Assembly: GCA_004151065.3 (NCBI GenBank)
Contig: NWUY0304238898.1
Coordinates: 1 to 26,850, forward strand
Direction: 5' to 3'
DNA length: 26,850 bases
From: Larix sibirica
Taxonomy: Eukaryota; Streptophyta; Pinopsida; Pinales; Pinaceae
Position 1 is the first letter of the stretch. Every line of letters starts with the position of its first letter. A model generated the notes under the pieces. The model was given only the letters and a program-made list of their open reading frames with translations, made no database searches and was not told the origin of the DNA. Shown here one piece after another: positions 1 to 9,433 of the stretch. Position numbers and translations under genes: made by a program.

Positions 1-180
1 GGAACTGGTAAATTGAGAAAGCAAACTGGGCGTCAATCAAGTAGCTGTTCCCAACCTACAATATGGCAGGATGGTAGCTTTGTCCTACAGGGCAATGATG
101 GCTGTGGCGGCTATGACCTTCTGTCAATGGACCGGCGGAGGCAAGACGAGGATCTCGACTATTGGCTGACTTATATTGAG
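1..180. repeat. Fragment sharing shuffled words with 7036-7077
   Basis: This stretch holds GGCAATGATG at 91-100, TGGCGGCTAT at 105-114 and ATGACCTTCTG at 113-123. The same three words occur near 7.05 kb (7056-7065, 7068-7077 and 7036-7046) in rotated order, as expected if both are pieces of one tandem unit of roughly 33 bp. No gene is recognised here. Confidence 0.45.
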
Positions 181-479
181 TAAAAGCACCAAGAAAAGAA
201 TTTTTTTTAATTACAAATATTAAAAAAAAAAATTGGTCAGTCGCTGTTCTTCGCTCCGGTCTAAGCTGCTGAGTATCGTCGAGTCCTTCTAGTATGAATC
301 GCTGTGTACATTCCCTGATAGAAAAGTAACTATATTACTCAGCATGCTAGTCGATCATATCCATCTCCTATCCGTCCGGGCCCGAATTCTTCGGATGCTC
401 CTAGTTATTCAGTGAGATAAATACGTCTAGATCTCTATATACAATTAAGTCTTTCAATTTGATAGTTAATATCATATGT
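181..479. other. Unassigned sequence
   Basis: A/T-rich sequence with A and T homopolymer runs near 200-232. I see no open frame, RNA gene or repeat family that I can support. Confidence 0.6.
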
Positions 480-860
480 AATTATAAGCGTAATTCACAG
501 AGAGAATTGACGTGAAACATCCTGATTAGATATTTGAATGAATATCTGTTCTGATTCGCCAAATTCATAACCTGATTCATTGAGCTAACGAAGAGATAGA
601 AATAACGTGATACACTTCGCAATTGTTTAATTATTTAATTCTTAGTGATTCCAAGAGTCAATTATGCTTGTGTTTTAATGAGTTCATGATGGAGTCAATT
701 CCGTAGGTAATGAATCCATGATGCGCATAGTGTAAAGATTGAATGATTCAATGACCTGATTTACCTAACTCATTCCTATTAAAATACCATGAGAATGCTG
801 TGTTAAATTCATAGGTTCAGGTTAAACTCATGGGTTATGGTTCTTATGTTCCTAGGTAGT
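480..860. repeat. Degenerate ATTCAT/CCTGATT array
   Basis: Variants of ATTCAT, GATTCA and CCTGATT recur through the stretch. AAATTCATA is exact at 561-569 and 805-813, each followed closely by a CCTGATTC or GGTTCAGG word. The spacing is irregular, so this looks like an old, diverged array rather than a clean tandem repeat. 861-1067 beyond it holds nothing I can name. Confidence 0.35.
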
Positions 861-1099
861 GTAGCTTAGTAGTGAATATTATTTACCGAGTGGAGATATT
901 ATGTCCCGGTAGTCCTAATTGACCTAATTTTTTTTATAAAGAATAGCCTAATTCAGATATAGAAAATCCATTTAAACAAAACTTTGTGACTTGTTCTCCA
1001 AACCTGGCTGTGAAAAACTATCTGGATCACTTGGATAAGCACCGGTTCTTCCCTCCCTATAGCCTATTTGCAAGCCAGCCGCCCGCAATATAATCAGTC

Positions 1100-1345
1100 A
1101 AGAAGCAGCGAGGGTCAAAACCTATCCCTCTACATTGATGCAAACTCGACCTTAGACCTCGACCCAACCATGGCCCTACTATTACCTCAATCCTCAAACC
1201 TAGGACTCAACCCCTACCCTATATCCTGGAACTCCACGCTACCACGGCCCTACACATTAAACCTAAATACCCTATGGATAAATCCAACACCCTACCCTGA
1301 CCTCGAAACTCTATATCGACCTGCTACAAAACACATGGTTCTACT
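1100..1345 (+). repeat. G-poor CCCTAC/CTA degenerate array
   Basis: The plus strand is strikingly poor in G and rich in C and A. CCCTAC occurs exactly at 1174-1179, 1212-1217, 1248-1253 and 1290-1295, among many CTA, CTC, AAC and ACC words. A 97-codon open frame starting at 1068 runs through it and gives a low-complexity Leu/Pro/Asn/Tyr/Thr peptide with no domain I recognise. The openness probably reflects composition, because the repeated words contain few stops in that register. Confidence 0.5.
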
Positions 1346-1424
1346 TAAATTACGTATATAACAGCACAGTGTTCCTACAGCACCTCACATAGGCATATTG
1401 GCAATCGCCGATCATCGCTGGGCT

Positions 1425-1612
1425 GGGACATTTGGAATCGGCTTGGCTCCCGGTATTGGCTGGCCCAGGCTCCTGGGATACTAACTTATATACTCGGCTA
1501 CTAAGCTTGACTATCTTTGGGGATACTGGGCTACTAAACCAACTGGATACTATAATCAACTGGGCTTGGCTAATCGACTTTGGTTGGGATACTCGGCTTG
1601 GCTCCCGGTTCT
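1425..1612 (+). repeat. GGGATACT / TCGGCTTGGCTCCCGGT array
   Basis: A 17-bp word TCGGCTTGGCTCCCGGT is exact at 1438-1454 and 1593-1609, bracketing the array. Between them GGATACT recurs at 1476-1482, 1521-1527, 1545-1551 and 1587-1593, mixed with CTGGGCT and ACTAA(C/A)C variants. The ORFs on both strands here are short (60 and 69 codons), low-complexity shadows of the repeat. Confidence 0.6.
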
Positions 1613-1646
1613 AATAAAAAAGTATAAGTCGCTTTTTTAGTCAATA

Positions 1647-1671
1647 ATATAATATATATTATATATTATTT
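1647..1671. repeat. AT palindromic tract
   Basis: Near-perfect A/T palindrome made of AATATA/TATATT words that could extrude as a hairpin. Similar tracts lie at 9784-9797 and 10431-10457. They are simple sequence with no assigned role. Confidence 0.6.
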
Positions 1672-3420
1672 TTAGGTAGTAAAAGGCCTTTATCTCATCG
1701 GGAAAATAAAATGGATTTTCTTAGATATAAAATATACCCTTCGAAAACGTTTCTATATAAAATAGCTGAACATAGCTGATAGCCGGGTTTCAATCCCAGG
1801 AGGCAATGCCTGATGTCGACGCCTTCTTGCAGGATGTTTTGAGATTGCTTCTTGCCCCCCCTCACCCAATAAGTAAATGAAAACTATCATTTTTTTTCTT
1901 TTTCGTAAAATATGTGCAAGCTGAGGCCACCCATTACCGCCATCTCCCTCTAGCCAGAGCAACAAGAAGCGTTGTCTTAAGCTGTAGGCGTCTTAAGCTT
2001 AGTGTCAGAAACTAGATTAAATCCTAGTCATTAAGGTACTAGCACTTTATACTATTTATTAGCTCACGAGGGTATCGCTCCTCAAATAGTCGAAGCACAT
2101 ATTCGTTCGTAGCACTTCATTCGCGTTAACTGCACCTCATCGTAGCACCTCTGTAATTGTGAACTGCGCATGGCCTCTCTCTCCGGCTCTAGTCCCTCCT
2201 CCTTGAGGTATGATCCACTAGTGTTGAAGAAGTTGTTGTATTTTTGTTGGACTTGGCTAAAGAGAAGCTAAAGGCTAATGGCTCATGGGTCATGTCGTAA
2301 GATATAAATGTTATAAGGTGGCTTCAGTTTAAAGACTCACTTATGGTTGAATGGCTACATTCTGTCCGTTGGCCCTTGAGCGCTTACCTTTTTTTACCTG
2401 GCTTTTCACCCAGCCTTTTTACCGTATAAGAACCTGTCGTCCCTAACCCTTGTATTTATTACGATATTGACTATTTTAGAGATGATCGCCCCAGTAAGAT
2501 TCCAACTCAAGCATTGATAGAATTATACTATGCGCCACTTGAGGCCATATTCTACCTAAAGTTTTGGGGGATAAAAAAAAGTCCTGGCTCAGGTAAGGTT
2601 ATCATTTATAAGTAGAGCTCCGCGAAGGGGCCGGCACAGGGCCTTCGAGCAATTTGAGCAAGGAGATATAAAAAAAGAAATAGTCCAGGCATCACGTCCG
2701 ACCAAACTATAACTATTTCACAAGCATGGTAAACATGCGAGTCAAAGGTAAATGTATCTATTACCATATTGTATATTATAACATGTGTATATTAAGATCC
2801 AAGTGTCAACGTCTCCATGGCAATCCAAAGAATTAACATTTCTATGCAAAATCTAGGTAGATTAATTAATATGGCTTTAACAAGGCTAGCACCCCAAATA
2901 AACAACCCCAACAACTCCATGGCGAAAGAGTATATGAACACGAGACCACCCAGAGTCGTAACCAAGTGGAGTCTCTGATGAACCCAGCAGCTTGGCATAT
3001 CCACCTGGCCTTAGTAGTATAAATGCGAGTCTAAGTGCAACGTAGAATATATGCGAGTTTAGACCTGCTATAAGAACGTAGAGATTATGTTTTAAACCTG
3101 CCAATAAATAGTGGACTATAGGAGTTAGCTAAGGTATATATGGCGACATCATATGTGAACAATGTCTGGCTTTTACAGGAAGCTGCTATGTGAGGTGGAG
3201 AACAAGTAGATACGTATTTAGCATACTTCTCTGGACTTTGTAAACGTCTCTATGCGCTGGCCGGGGGCTACTAGCTAGGGCAAGAAGGTCAAGATATGTG
3301 TTTTGGCACCTGTGGAGGGGAGGGGGGGTCACAGAATGGATACTAGAGTTATTCTTAGCAAGGACATATTTATCTAGGAGAAAGGGCAGTTTCTCCCGTT
3401 TCGGTCAACAAGGCCCATCA
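1672..3420. other. Unassigned sequence, short repeats only
   Basis: No gene is recognised in this 1.7-kb stretch. Open frames reach only about 70 codons and resemble no known family. Small items inside it are CG(A/T)AGCAC words at 2091-2098, 2108-2115 and 2141-2148; ATGCGAG words at 2735, 3023 and 3051; and a 13-bp word GCCTTAGTAGTAT at 3008-3020 found again at 8463-8475. Confidence 0.5.
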
Positions 3421-3990
3421 TCATCTTAGCAGAAATGGAATTCTTTTTATCAGCAGAAGCAGAAGGAGCAGCATTACCTGGGTCATTACCAGAAGCGGTT
3501 GAAGGAGTATTTGAACCAACATCATTTGAATAAGCAGTTTAAGGATAAGCATTTCAAGCAACATTCCTAGCAGCAAAAATAGTCCCAGCATAATAAGCAC
3601 CATTAGAACCAGTCTTCTTAGTACCACAAGCAGTTGAAGCAGCTTTATTCCTAGGGTATTTTCTAGCCCAAGCATCTCCATCAGCACCAGTTGAACCATT
3701 TAAAGGGTCATTCCCATCATTTGCAGAAACATTTCAATCAGCTGAACACGGTCATTCAGAAACGGGATTATAAGCACAAGCAGAACAATTGGCATCACGA
3801 CCAGCAGTTGAAGGAGCATAACCGGCCCAAGCATAATTCCAAGCACACGTTCCAAGCATAAAAAGCACTACAAGGAGAGGCCAAACAGCATCCCCAATTG
3901 CATTTCCAAAGCATAGGGACCAGCAGTATAAGCATAAGTTTAAGTGGCATCATTCCCAGGAGAATTCCATCCTAATTAGAATCATTTGAA
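3421..3990 (-). repeat. Triplet-phased degenerate repeat, block A
   Basis: Read on the minus strand this is built from units of about four or five codons, of the form (TCA/GGA/GGG)-(AAT/ACT)-(GCT/GAT)-(TAT/GGT/CCT), so the period alternates between 12 and 15 nt. In that register it spells Asn/Ala/Gly/Ser/Thr/Asp-rich peptide with occasional TGA or TAA. In the adjacent register it gives an ATG-started, uninterrupted 92-codon frame (3699 down to 3421) of Leu/Met/Val/Ile-rich sequence containing LGIKLLQL. It shares exact or near-exact words with blocks C and D: 3470-3485 matches 13021-13036 over 16 bp, and 3633-3652 resembles 12862-12881. No known protein is recognised and coding is doubtful. 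Confidence 0.7.
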
Positions 3991-4147
3991 AACGGGATTC
4001 CCATATGGTGATGCCCGGAATGCTAGAAATGCTTGTCGTTCTGCTGCTCGTAATGGATAATAATCCTTTGCTTATGTAAATAATGGTAATGCTAGATGTG
4101 TAAGTGTTTATAAGAAGCTTACATTTGACTACTCTCGGTCGATGTTT

Positions 4148-4580
4148 CCTCATATCGTGACGTGAGATGAGCTACTTATCAGGATGTGATAGATGAAATA
4201 AAGTAAGAGAGCTAATTAGTTTGTATGTAATAATGGGACTTTATCTGTGAATGATGGGGACTTTATATAAGATCCAAGTAATAGAGCAAATTAGTCTGAA
4301 TGGTTCATATTGGGAGTGAGCGTATCCTTTTTTATCGGGTCTGGTATTACTCTGGCTATGTCGGGTAGAGGGTTGGAGTAGAGCAGTTTGGAGTAGGGCC
4401 ATATCTGTAGATTTATCCTCATATTGTGACGTGAGGGTCTTTTATTGTGACGTGGGATGGGAGTTTATTGGGACAAATTATATCATAAGTATAAAGAACG
4501 AATTTGTCTTTTATGGAAGTGGGAGTGAGCTGTTCCATCATTCTTGGGTCTGGGTATGTCTGGCTATGTTGGGGTATATT
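4148..4580 (+). repeat. Old imperfect direct duplication
   Basis: A 19-bp segment at 4148-4166 recurs with one change at 4417-4435; it contains the core GTGACGTGAG, and a third weaker copy lies near 4446. Farther right, GGGAGTGAGC (4312-4321, 4521-4530), GGGTCTGG (4337-4344, 4546-4553) and TCTGGCTATGT (4351-4361, 4559-4569) pair in the same order at an offset of 208-209. The change of offset from 269 to 209 implies about 60 bp of indel after a segmental duplication. Confidence 0.7.
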
Positions 4581-5600
4581 TATTATGCATATTTGTAGGG
4601 CGTTGTTGTGTTGGAGTTGTAGATCTGGGTGCTATGGCGTCTCCCGGTTGGGTCTCCAGGTTAGGCTTCCTGGCGTCTTTATTTGAAGGTCCGCTGTTTA
4701 GTCTTCATTGTTCTGTTGGTGGGACGCCTATTTGTTGGGGATATGTTTCCTGTTGCTGGTAGGAACACCTATCTCGGAAGATGTGGGTTATAAATAAATA
4801 AAGAAAAAGAAATTACTAAAAAGCAAGCCACCTCACTTAACCTGCAGAACAGGAGTCAGTATCGTTCAGTTTCATGCGGGCAGAAAAACATGTATTGAAG
4901 GCAGCTCGAAGTTTATCGGAACAAAAAAAGCCCCCTCTCTCCAATAAGGAAAGCAAGAGCAAAAGGGGCAAGGGCCGGAGCATCAAGGAAAACCCGATAC
5001 GAATGAATATCGAAAAAAGACCAACCAACCATCCCCCTAAATAGCCTCGGCGTGAATGTTGTGAAATGCAATTTGCGTAAGATAATAGTAAGTAATTGAA
5101 AATCCTCATTTCTTCAACCAGCCGGAGTTATTATCCCAGCCTCGGGTTCGCCCAGCTCTCGGGTGAGGTTCGTAAAGCCTAAAGTAAGCAAGTATAAAAA
5201 AAGCGCTAAACCTCCAATTGATTGCATCCATCCAATCGTAGTGAGACTTCGTTAAATGTCAATTTTCAGTAATAAAAATTGAAACGTAAAACCATGACCT
5301 CCTGTTAACGTCGAACTGGTACCATCAAACGGGTAACGCACAATAACCATCACCTCATTCCTGGGCACATGGTATTGAAACTGTTGGTAAAAAAAAAACA
5401 TCCTGGGCAATAACAACTGTGGTAACTGAGTCTAGATTCTAAGCACTTTTTTTATTTACTTTTAGCAGCCTAGCCTTAACTTATTTGCATCATCTCTATG
5501 CGTCTTCACAATCACCCTTTATAGACCGCTAAATCATATTAGTTAAATAGAATAGTTTTCGGGGTGCTCAAATGACTATATAAAAGGGCGGCGAGGTACG
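4581..5600. other. Unassigned sequence with a 90-codon frame
   Basis: No recognised gene. A minus-strand frame at 4837-5109 (90 codons, ATG start) has a hydrophobic, Leu-rich middle that could span a membrane, but it matches no family I know and its length is not far from chance. 4620-4680 carries diverged GGCGTCT and GGTCTCC words. The rest, to 5600, shows nothing I can support. Confidence 0.45.
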
Positions 5601-5605
5601 AGCTC

Positions 5606-5960
5606 TTGCCCGTCAGGGAGGGCAGGGGTTTAAATAGAAAGTGCCTAGGTCTCTGCTCTGCCTCACTTTCTCTCATTCCTGCCTCATATCTCTGCCCGTC
5701 CCTGCCTTTTCCTTTGTTCCAGCTGGCAGGAGCCGGTTTCATCTTTCCAGCTAGCCAGCCAGCTTTCAAGTTATTCGTTGGAAATAAGCAGCAAGGTTTT
5801 CGCAGTCGTAAGTCAGTTGGCAAGAAGATTGAAACGTATATCAAGATAAAAACGGTTATCAAGATCGAAGATATCAGGTCGAGATCGAAACGGTCTAAAT
5901 AGAGATCTCAATAAGTTTTCTGGTTCGGTCCCCGATGAAGGCAGTTCGCAAGCAGCAATC
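5606..5960 (+). repeat. Shuffled repeat family, copy 1
   Basis: This stretch shares AAGTTATTCGTTGGAA (5768-5783), TATCAGGTCG (5872-5881) and TCTGGTTCGGT (5929-5939) with 17470-17690, on the same strand but in the opposite order. GTCAGGGAGGGC at 5612-5623 recurs at 14383-14394. AAGATCGAA- and CAAGAT-like words suggest an old array. A 98-codon plus-strand frame at 5606-5902 covers it; its C-terminal part is Lys/Arg/Ile-rich and looks repeat-derived, not like a known protein. Confidence 0.5.
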
Positions 5961-6003
5961 AAATTATCCTTGCCATCCCGCCTAGAAGTGTTAAAGTTTT
6001 AAA

Positions 6004-6350
6004 TGGCATTCCCAACAAAAAAAGTAGTCGTACCAGCTCAAGCAGCACAACAAGCAGCGCTAGTCCCAGTATTACCAGCAAAAGGAGGAACAGAATAAAC
6101 AACAGCTTAATAACTTACTTAAACAACTGGAAAACCTGCCTTTGCTACTGTTTATGCTGCATTTTGAACTACTTGTTCAACTGGATCTACTACTAGTGCT
6201 GGATCGCTGCCATAATCAACAGAGTAAGCGAAGGAATAAACTGCTTCTTAATTAACTGACTCAACTGGATTACCTACATATGCTAGAAGACCTGTAACTG
6301 CACCTTAGTCAACCGAATCAACGACTAGCTAAGATGCTTCCTTTGGTACT
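6004..6350 (+). repeat. Possible triplet-phased repeat, block B
   Basis: The left part is full of GCA/CCA/GTA/ACA/CAA triplets. From about 6120 the plus strand reads ACT-GGA, GCT, TCA-ACT and CCT words in one register, interrupted by several TAA and TAG triplets. It resembles blocks A, C and D in word content, but I found no long exact match to them, so kinship is uncertain. Confidence 0.35.
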
Positions 6351-6828
6351 ATAGGTGGGTATTGGTTTTGATATTTCTTTCTTTTAGGCTTTTTGAACCC
6401 GTTATGCTAGAACGTTAGGGAGGCTAGGAGACGTTAGGCTTGACGAACTACACCGAGAGCTGATTCACAGAAGGAGCTTGACGACAGAACCCGCCCGACG
6501 AAGAGAGAGAAGTAACCTAAGTTACCAACAGATGGGAGATAAAAAGACCCCATGTTTATACCAGAAGTTATTGAGACAAGGTGTTACTTTATGAGATTGA
6601 AATATGTGAAACAAGTTTATGCATTTATTTACTAACCTTTTTTCTATTTAGGTCATCCCTGGTGGCTCGTCCCGAAAAGCTAAATAGTGCTGGTCCCACG
6701 ATTCCTGCCTAAATAAAGAATAAATAGGTTGGGGCATGTATACCTAAGTTGGTAGGGTTAGTTAGGTAGGTAGTGAAAGGTTGGAAGAAGGGTGGGTTTA
6801 TAGAGTAGTCAAAAATAGAAAGGCATGG
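6351..6828. other. Unassigned sequence
   Basis: No recognised gene or RNA. GTTAGG and AGGTAG words recur near 6410-6440 and 6740-6775. A minus-strand frame of 96 codons (6709-6999) overlaps the right part and has no family resemblance that I can see. Confidence 0.5.
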
Positions 6829-6877
6829 ACTGAAGGCACGCTTCGCTTCAGTCACTTTTATACCCCCTAATAGGGGG
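6829..6877. other. Two adjacent inverted repeats
   Basis: ACTGAAG (6829-6835) and CTTCAGT (6846-6852) form a 7-bp stem with a 10-nt loop. Eleven bases farther, CCCCCT (6863-6868) and AGGGGG (6872-6877) form a 6-bp G/C stem with an AAT loop. Tandem stem-loops of this kind can stabilise RNA 3' ends in plant mitochondria, but no upstream gene is present to end here, so the role is open. Confidence 0.5.
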
Positions 6878-7785
6878 AGCGAGGTGGGAGAATTAATGAA
6901 GACGAACCGGAGACCTGATCTATTCATCTTGCTACCTGCCCGTTTATATCTTGCAAACTTACTTACAACAAAGAGCCCTAGGGACTTCGCCTCAAGCACA
7001 CAGTGGAACCTGATGCAGTTAGCCTTTAGTACACAATGACCTTCTGGCGATGATCGGCAATGATGTATGGCGGCTATAACTGTCTCCAGCCAAGGAGAGT
7101 AGCCCCGCCCAGCAGCCCGGGATCAAAGCGCAGTGGAGGATGGAATAGCGATTCAATTAGTAAAGCAGCAATATTATCTATTTATACAAGCTATACTACA
7201 AGCTCGTAGTTTAATCTCTCTAGTTATAATAATAGTTAAGCATAGCGTTAACCTATGTACTGTCGTTCTAATTAGCTCTAATTGTCAACAGGAAATATTC
7301 CCTAGGACCTATTAGTGTTAATGGTAAGATTAAAAAAAAGGATATATTATATATAATTAGTATCGCGTATGTTAAAACGAAGGGGACTTATTCCCTTTAA
7401 CTCAAGGCAAGGTTAGCTACTAAACTTAGTTGAACTCAAAGTTGCTTGCACTAATTATAACTTAAGGCGCTATGCTCCGTAAGTAAACAAGCATGTATCG
7501 ATGTCTTATCGAGGTACGTGTGTTAGCATTAATTGAGTTTTAGGGGCTATGTTTATTCCGGGTTTTTCAAAGAAGTATATATGTAAGGAGTTATAAGGTC
7601 CTATTTAATTTATTCAGATTGCGTATTCAGATTAAAAATTACTACACAGGTATCAATGGACACAAACAACGTGACCAAAAAGCTTCTTCACTTGAGCTCT
7701 TAAGCCCCCTTATGGCGGTGATAGCCTTTCTTTAAACTCTTACCTTCGCAGTAGTTGCAGTAGTTCTAGGAAGGTTCAAGCTGGA
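6878..7785. other. Unassigned, with copy of the 1-180 words
   Basis: 7036-7077 repeats three 10-11-bp words of the window's left end in rotated order. GCGATGATCGGC at 7046-7057 is also present inverted near 1400-1413. The stretch from 7140 to 7785 is A/T-rich with no gene that I can support. Confidence 0.45.
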
Positions 7786-7820
7786 CTGCCTGAAGCCATA
7801 GAGTGAAAGCCTTAAATAAA
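7786..7820 (+). repeat. Dispersed AGAGTGAAAGCC element, copy 1
   Basis: CTGCCT (7786), GCCATAGAGT (7795-7804) and AGAGTGAAAGCC (7800-7811). GCCATAGAGT recurs at 8413-8422, again 4-5 bp after CTGCCT (8403). AGAGTGAAAGCC recurs at 11263-11274 and 14553-14564. Three exact copies of a 12-mer on one strand in 27 kb are far above chance, so this is a small dispersed repeat. Confidence 0.6.
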
Positions 7821-8396
7821 GGGTGGGTGCACCTCAAACTGGCACACCTGCCGATACTATAAGTTCCGCGGACACTCTGTATATTTCTGACGATTTATAG
7901 AGTAAATTAATAAAAGCGATATTATATGTTAAAACGTATAAATACAATATCATATATCAATGTAAGGTTAAACATATAAATAATGCAATATAATAATATA
8001 TTACGCATAGGGACATATGGATTGAACGGGTATGTACGGCTGGCTCTCTTCCTGTGAAGTAAACCCCATTGATTACATGTGACCTGTAGCCCCTACCCTG
8101 TGAGAGTAGGCCCCTCCTTTCCTTGTGGCAACGATCTCCTGAGATGGTTGAATGAATCTGCTGCACTAACAACCAACCACCTGTAGGTAAATGAGCCTTG
8201 TAATAAAGCTTAGTGGAATTATATCCGGCCGGGGAGCAACGCGTAAAGATGCGAGTCCGAGTTCAACTAAATGCGATTTCAAATGTATATTGAATTAATA
8301 GAGATCGAGTATCACGTAGATATATAAGTCTAATGTGTATAAAGTCCACATTCACTCATAACTACTATAGGTAAAGTTACTTAAATGGCATTCTGA

Positions 8397-8480
8397 CAGA
8401 GGCTGCCTTAAGGCCATAGAGTAAGGTATTATAGTATGCCCAAAGGTATTTATTTCTGACTTGCCTTAGTAGTATTAAGC
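8397..8480 (+). repeat. Partial copies of two dispersed repeats
   Basis: CTGCCTTAAGGCCATAGAGT at 8403-8422 is a diverged copy of 7786-7804. GCCTTAGTAGTAT at 8463-8475 is an exact 13-bp match to 3008-3020. Confidence 0.5.
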
Positions 8481-9417
8481 CATGAGGCTCGAACCAATAG
8501 ATTCTGAGGGAGGGCTAAACCAAGCACATAAAGGAGCCATCTTCCAGAGGCTAGTCTACAACCAAGGGGAAGCAGAGGTTCCCATCGCCCCTTTGAATAA
8601 ATAACTTTGCCAGTGCCCATGACCCTATTTCCATGTTCACCTTGCTCCTGGATGATTATTCAGTTGTTTATGAAGGCCTAATAGCGCGGATTAGCCTATT
8701 TGGATTATAACAGATTAGAGTTCCCATTGGATTATTATTCCCCTCCCCATGGAATATCTGTTGGACCCCTGTGTTCTGTATCGGTAAGTGAGGTCGAGGT
8801 AGAGGGTATCATTATAGTAGGGTATAGTTGAAGGTCAGATTTAGTAATAGGGCTATTTCATAAAGTTTAACAGTTTGTTAGACCTCTGTCTTTAGGTGAA
8901 AGGTGAGGATGTGCAACATAGATGACAAATTATTACAGCAAGGACGTATCGATGCGAGTATCGAACGAAGTAGGAAGGTGGAAACAAAATAAGCAATCTC
9001 ATTATTATAAGTAAACAAGATCAATCACAATAGGAAGCCCTTTCAATCAAAGAGACTAAATTTATATTTATAAAGAGGGTTTTCTCTATGATAAATGCCC
9101 ATTTATTCTTTTCAATGCGCCACCGTGATGGCCAGCCAGGGGTAATAGGGTCTGACAATGGGTTATTCAGTTGTCTCGTCGTTTGGTGCCCGGATTAGTC
9201 GAGCAAAGCAGGAAAGTGAGAAATAAGTCGGAAGGCGGGGACTACATAGGTACGAGGTTCGTCAAAGGCTGGGTCCGAAGGCTGGGATAAGAGGACCGTA
9301 TAACACCTACCTATCATTAGCTTTATTGGCCGGTTCCACACCATATTTCATTCCGGGAGGGATATTTAGGTAAACCACTTCCTTTGATGGATGAGAGGGC
9401 AATAACTAGACTCAACA
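8481..9417. other. Unassigned, with GGATTA-rich patch
   Basis: 8680-8735 contains GCGGATTAGCC, TTGGATTAT, AGATTAGAG and ATTGGATTA words resembling the array at 18.36-18.66 kb. 9180-9300 carries AGCAAAGCAGG and GAAGGC(G/T)GGG words like those at 17.6 kb. A 78-codon minus-strand frame (9323-9559) has no recognised relatives. No gene is called. Confidence 0.4.
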
Positions 9418-9433
9418 ATATATATATATATAT
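9418..9433. repeat. (AT)8 microsatellite
   Basis: Uninterrupted AT dinucleotide tract of 16 bp. A similar tract lies at about 11966-11981. Confidence 0.85.

Noticed and set aside
1174-1295. CCCTA words suggesting an interstitial telomere
   Set aside because: The copies are not consecutive and are mixed with other C-rich words; no CCCTAAA tandem run exists.
1770-1815. GGGTTTCAATCCC resembling a tRNA T-arm
   Set aside because: No matching acceptor, D-arm or anticodon arm could be laid out upstream, so it is only a short palindrome.
2582-2593. TCCTGGCTCAG, the start of small-subunit rRNA
   Set aside because: The match stops after 11 bases and no further rRNA sequence follows.
4203-4213. AGTAAGAGA, close to the plant mitochondrial CRTA-type promoter
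   Set aside because: The first base departs from the consensus, there is no gene downstream, and such words are common by chance.
6709-6999. 96-codon minus-strand open frame
   Set aside because: No domain, no low-complexity or repeat link, and a length expected by chance in a window this size.
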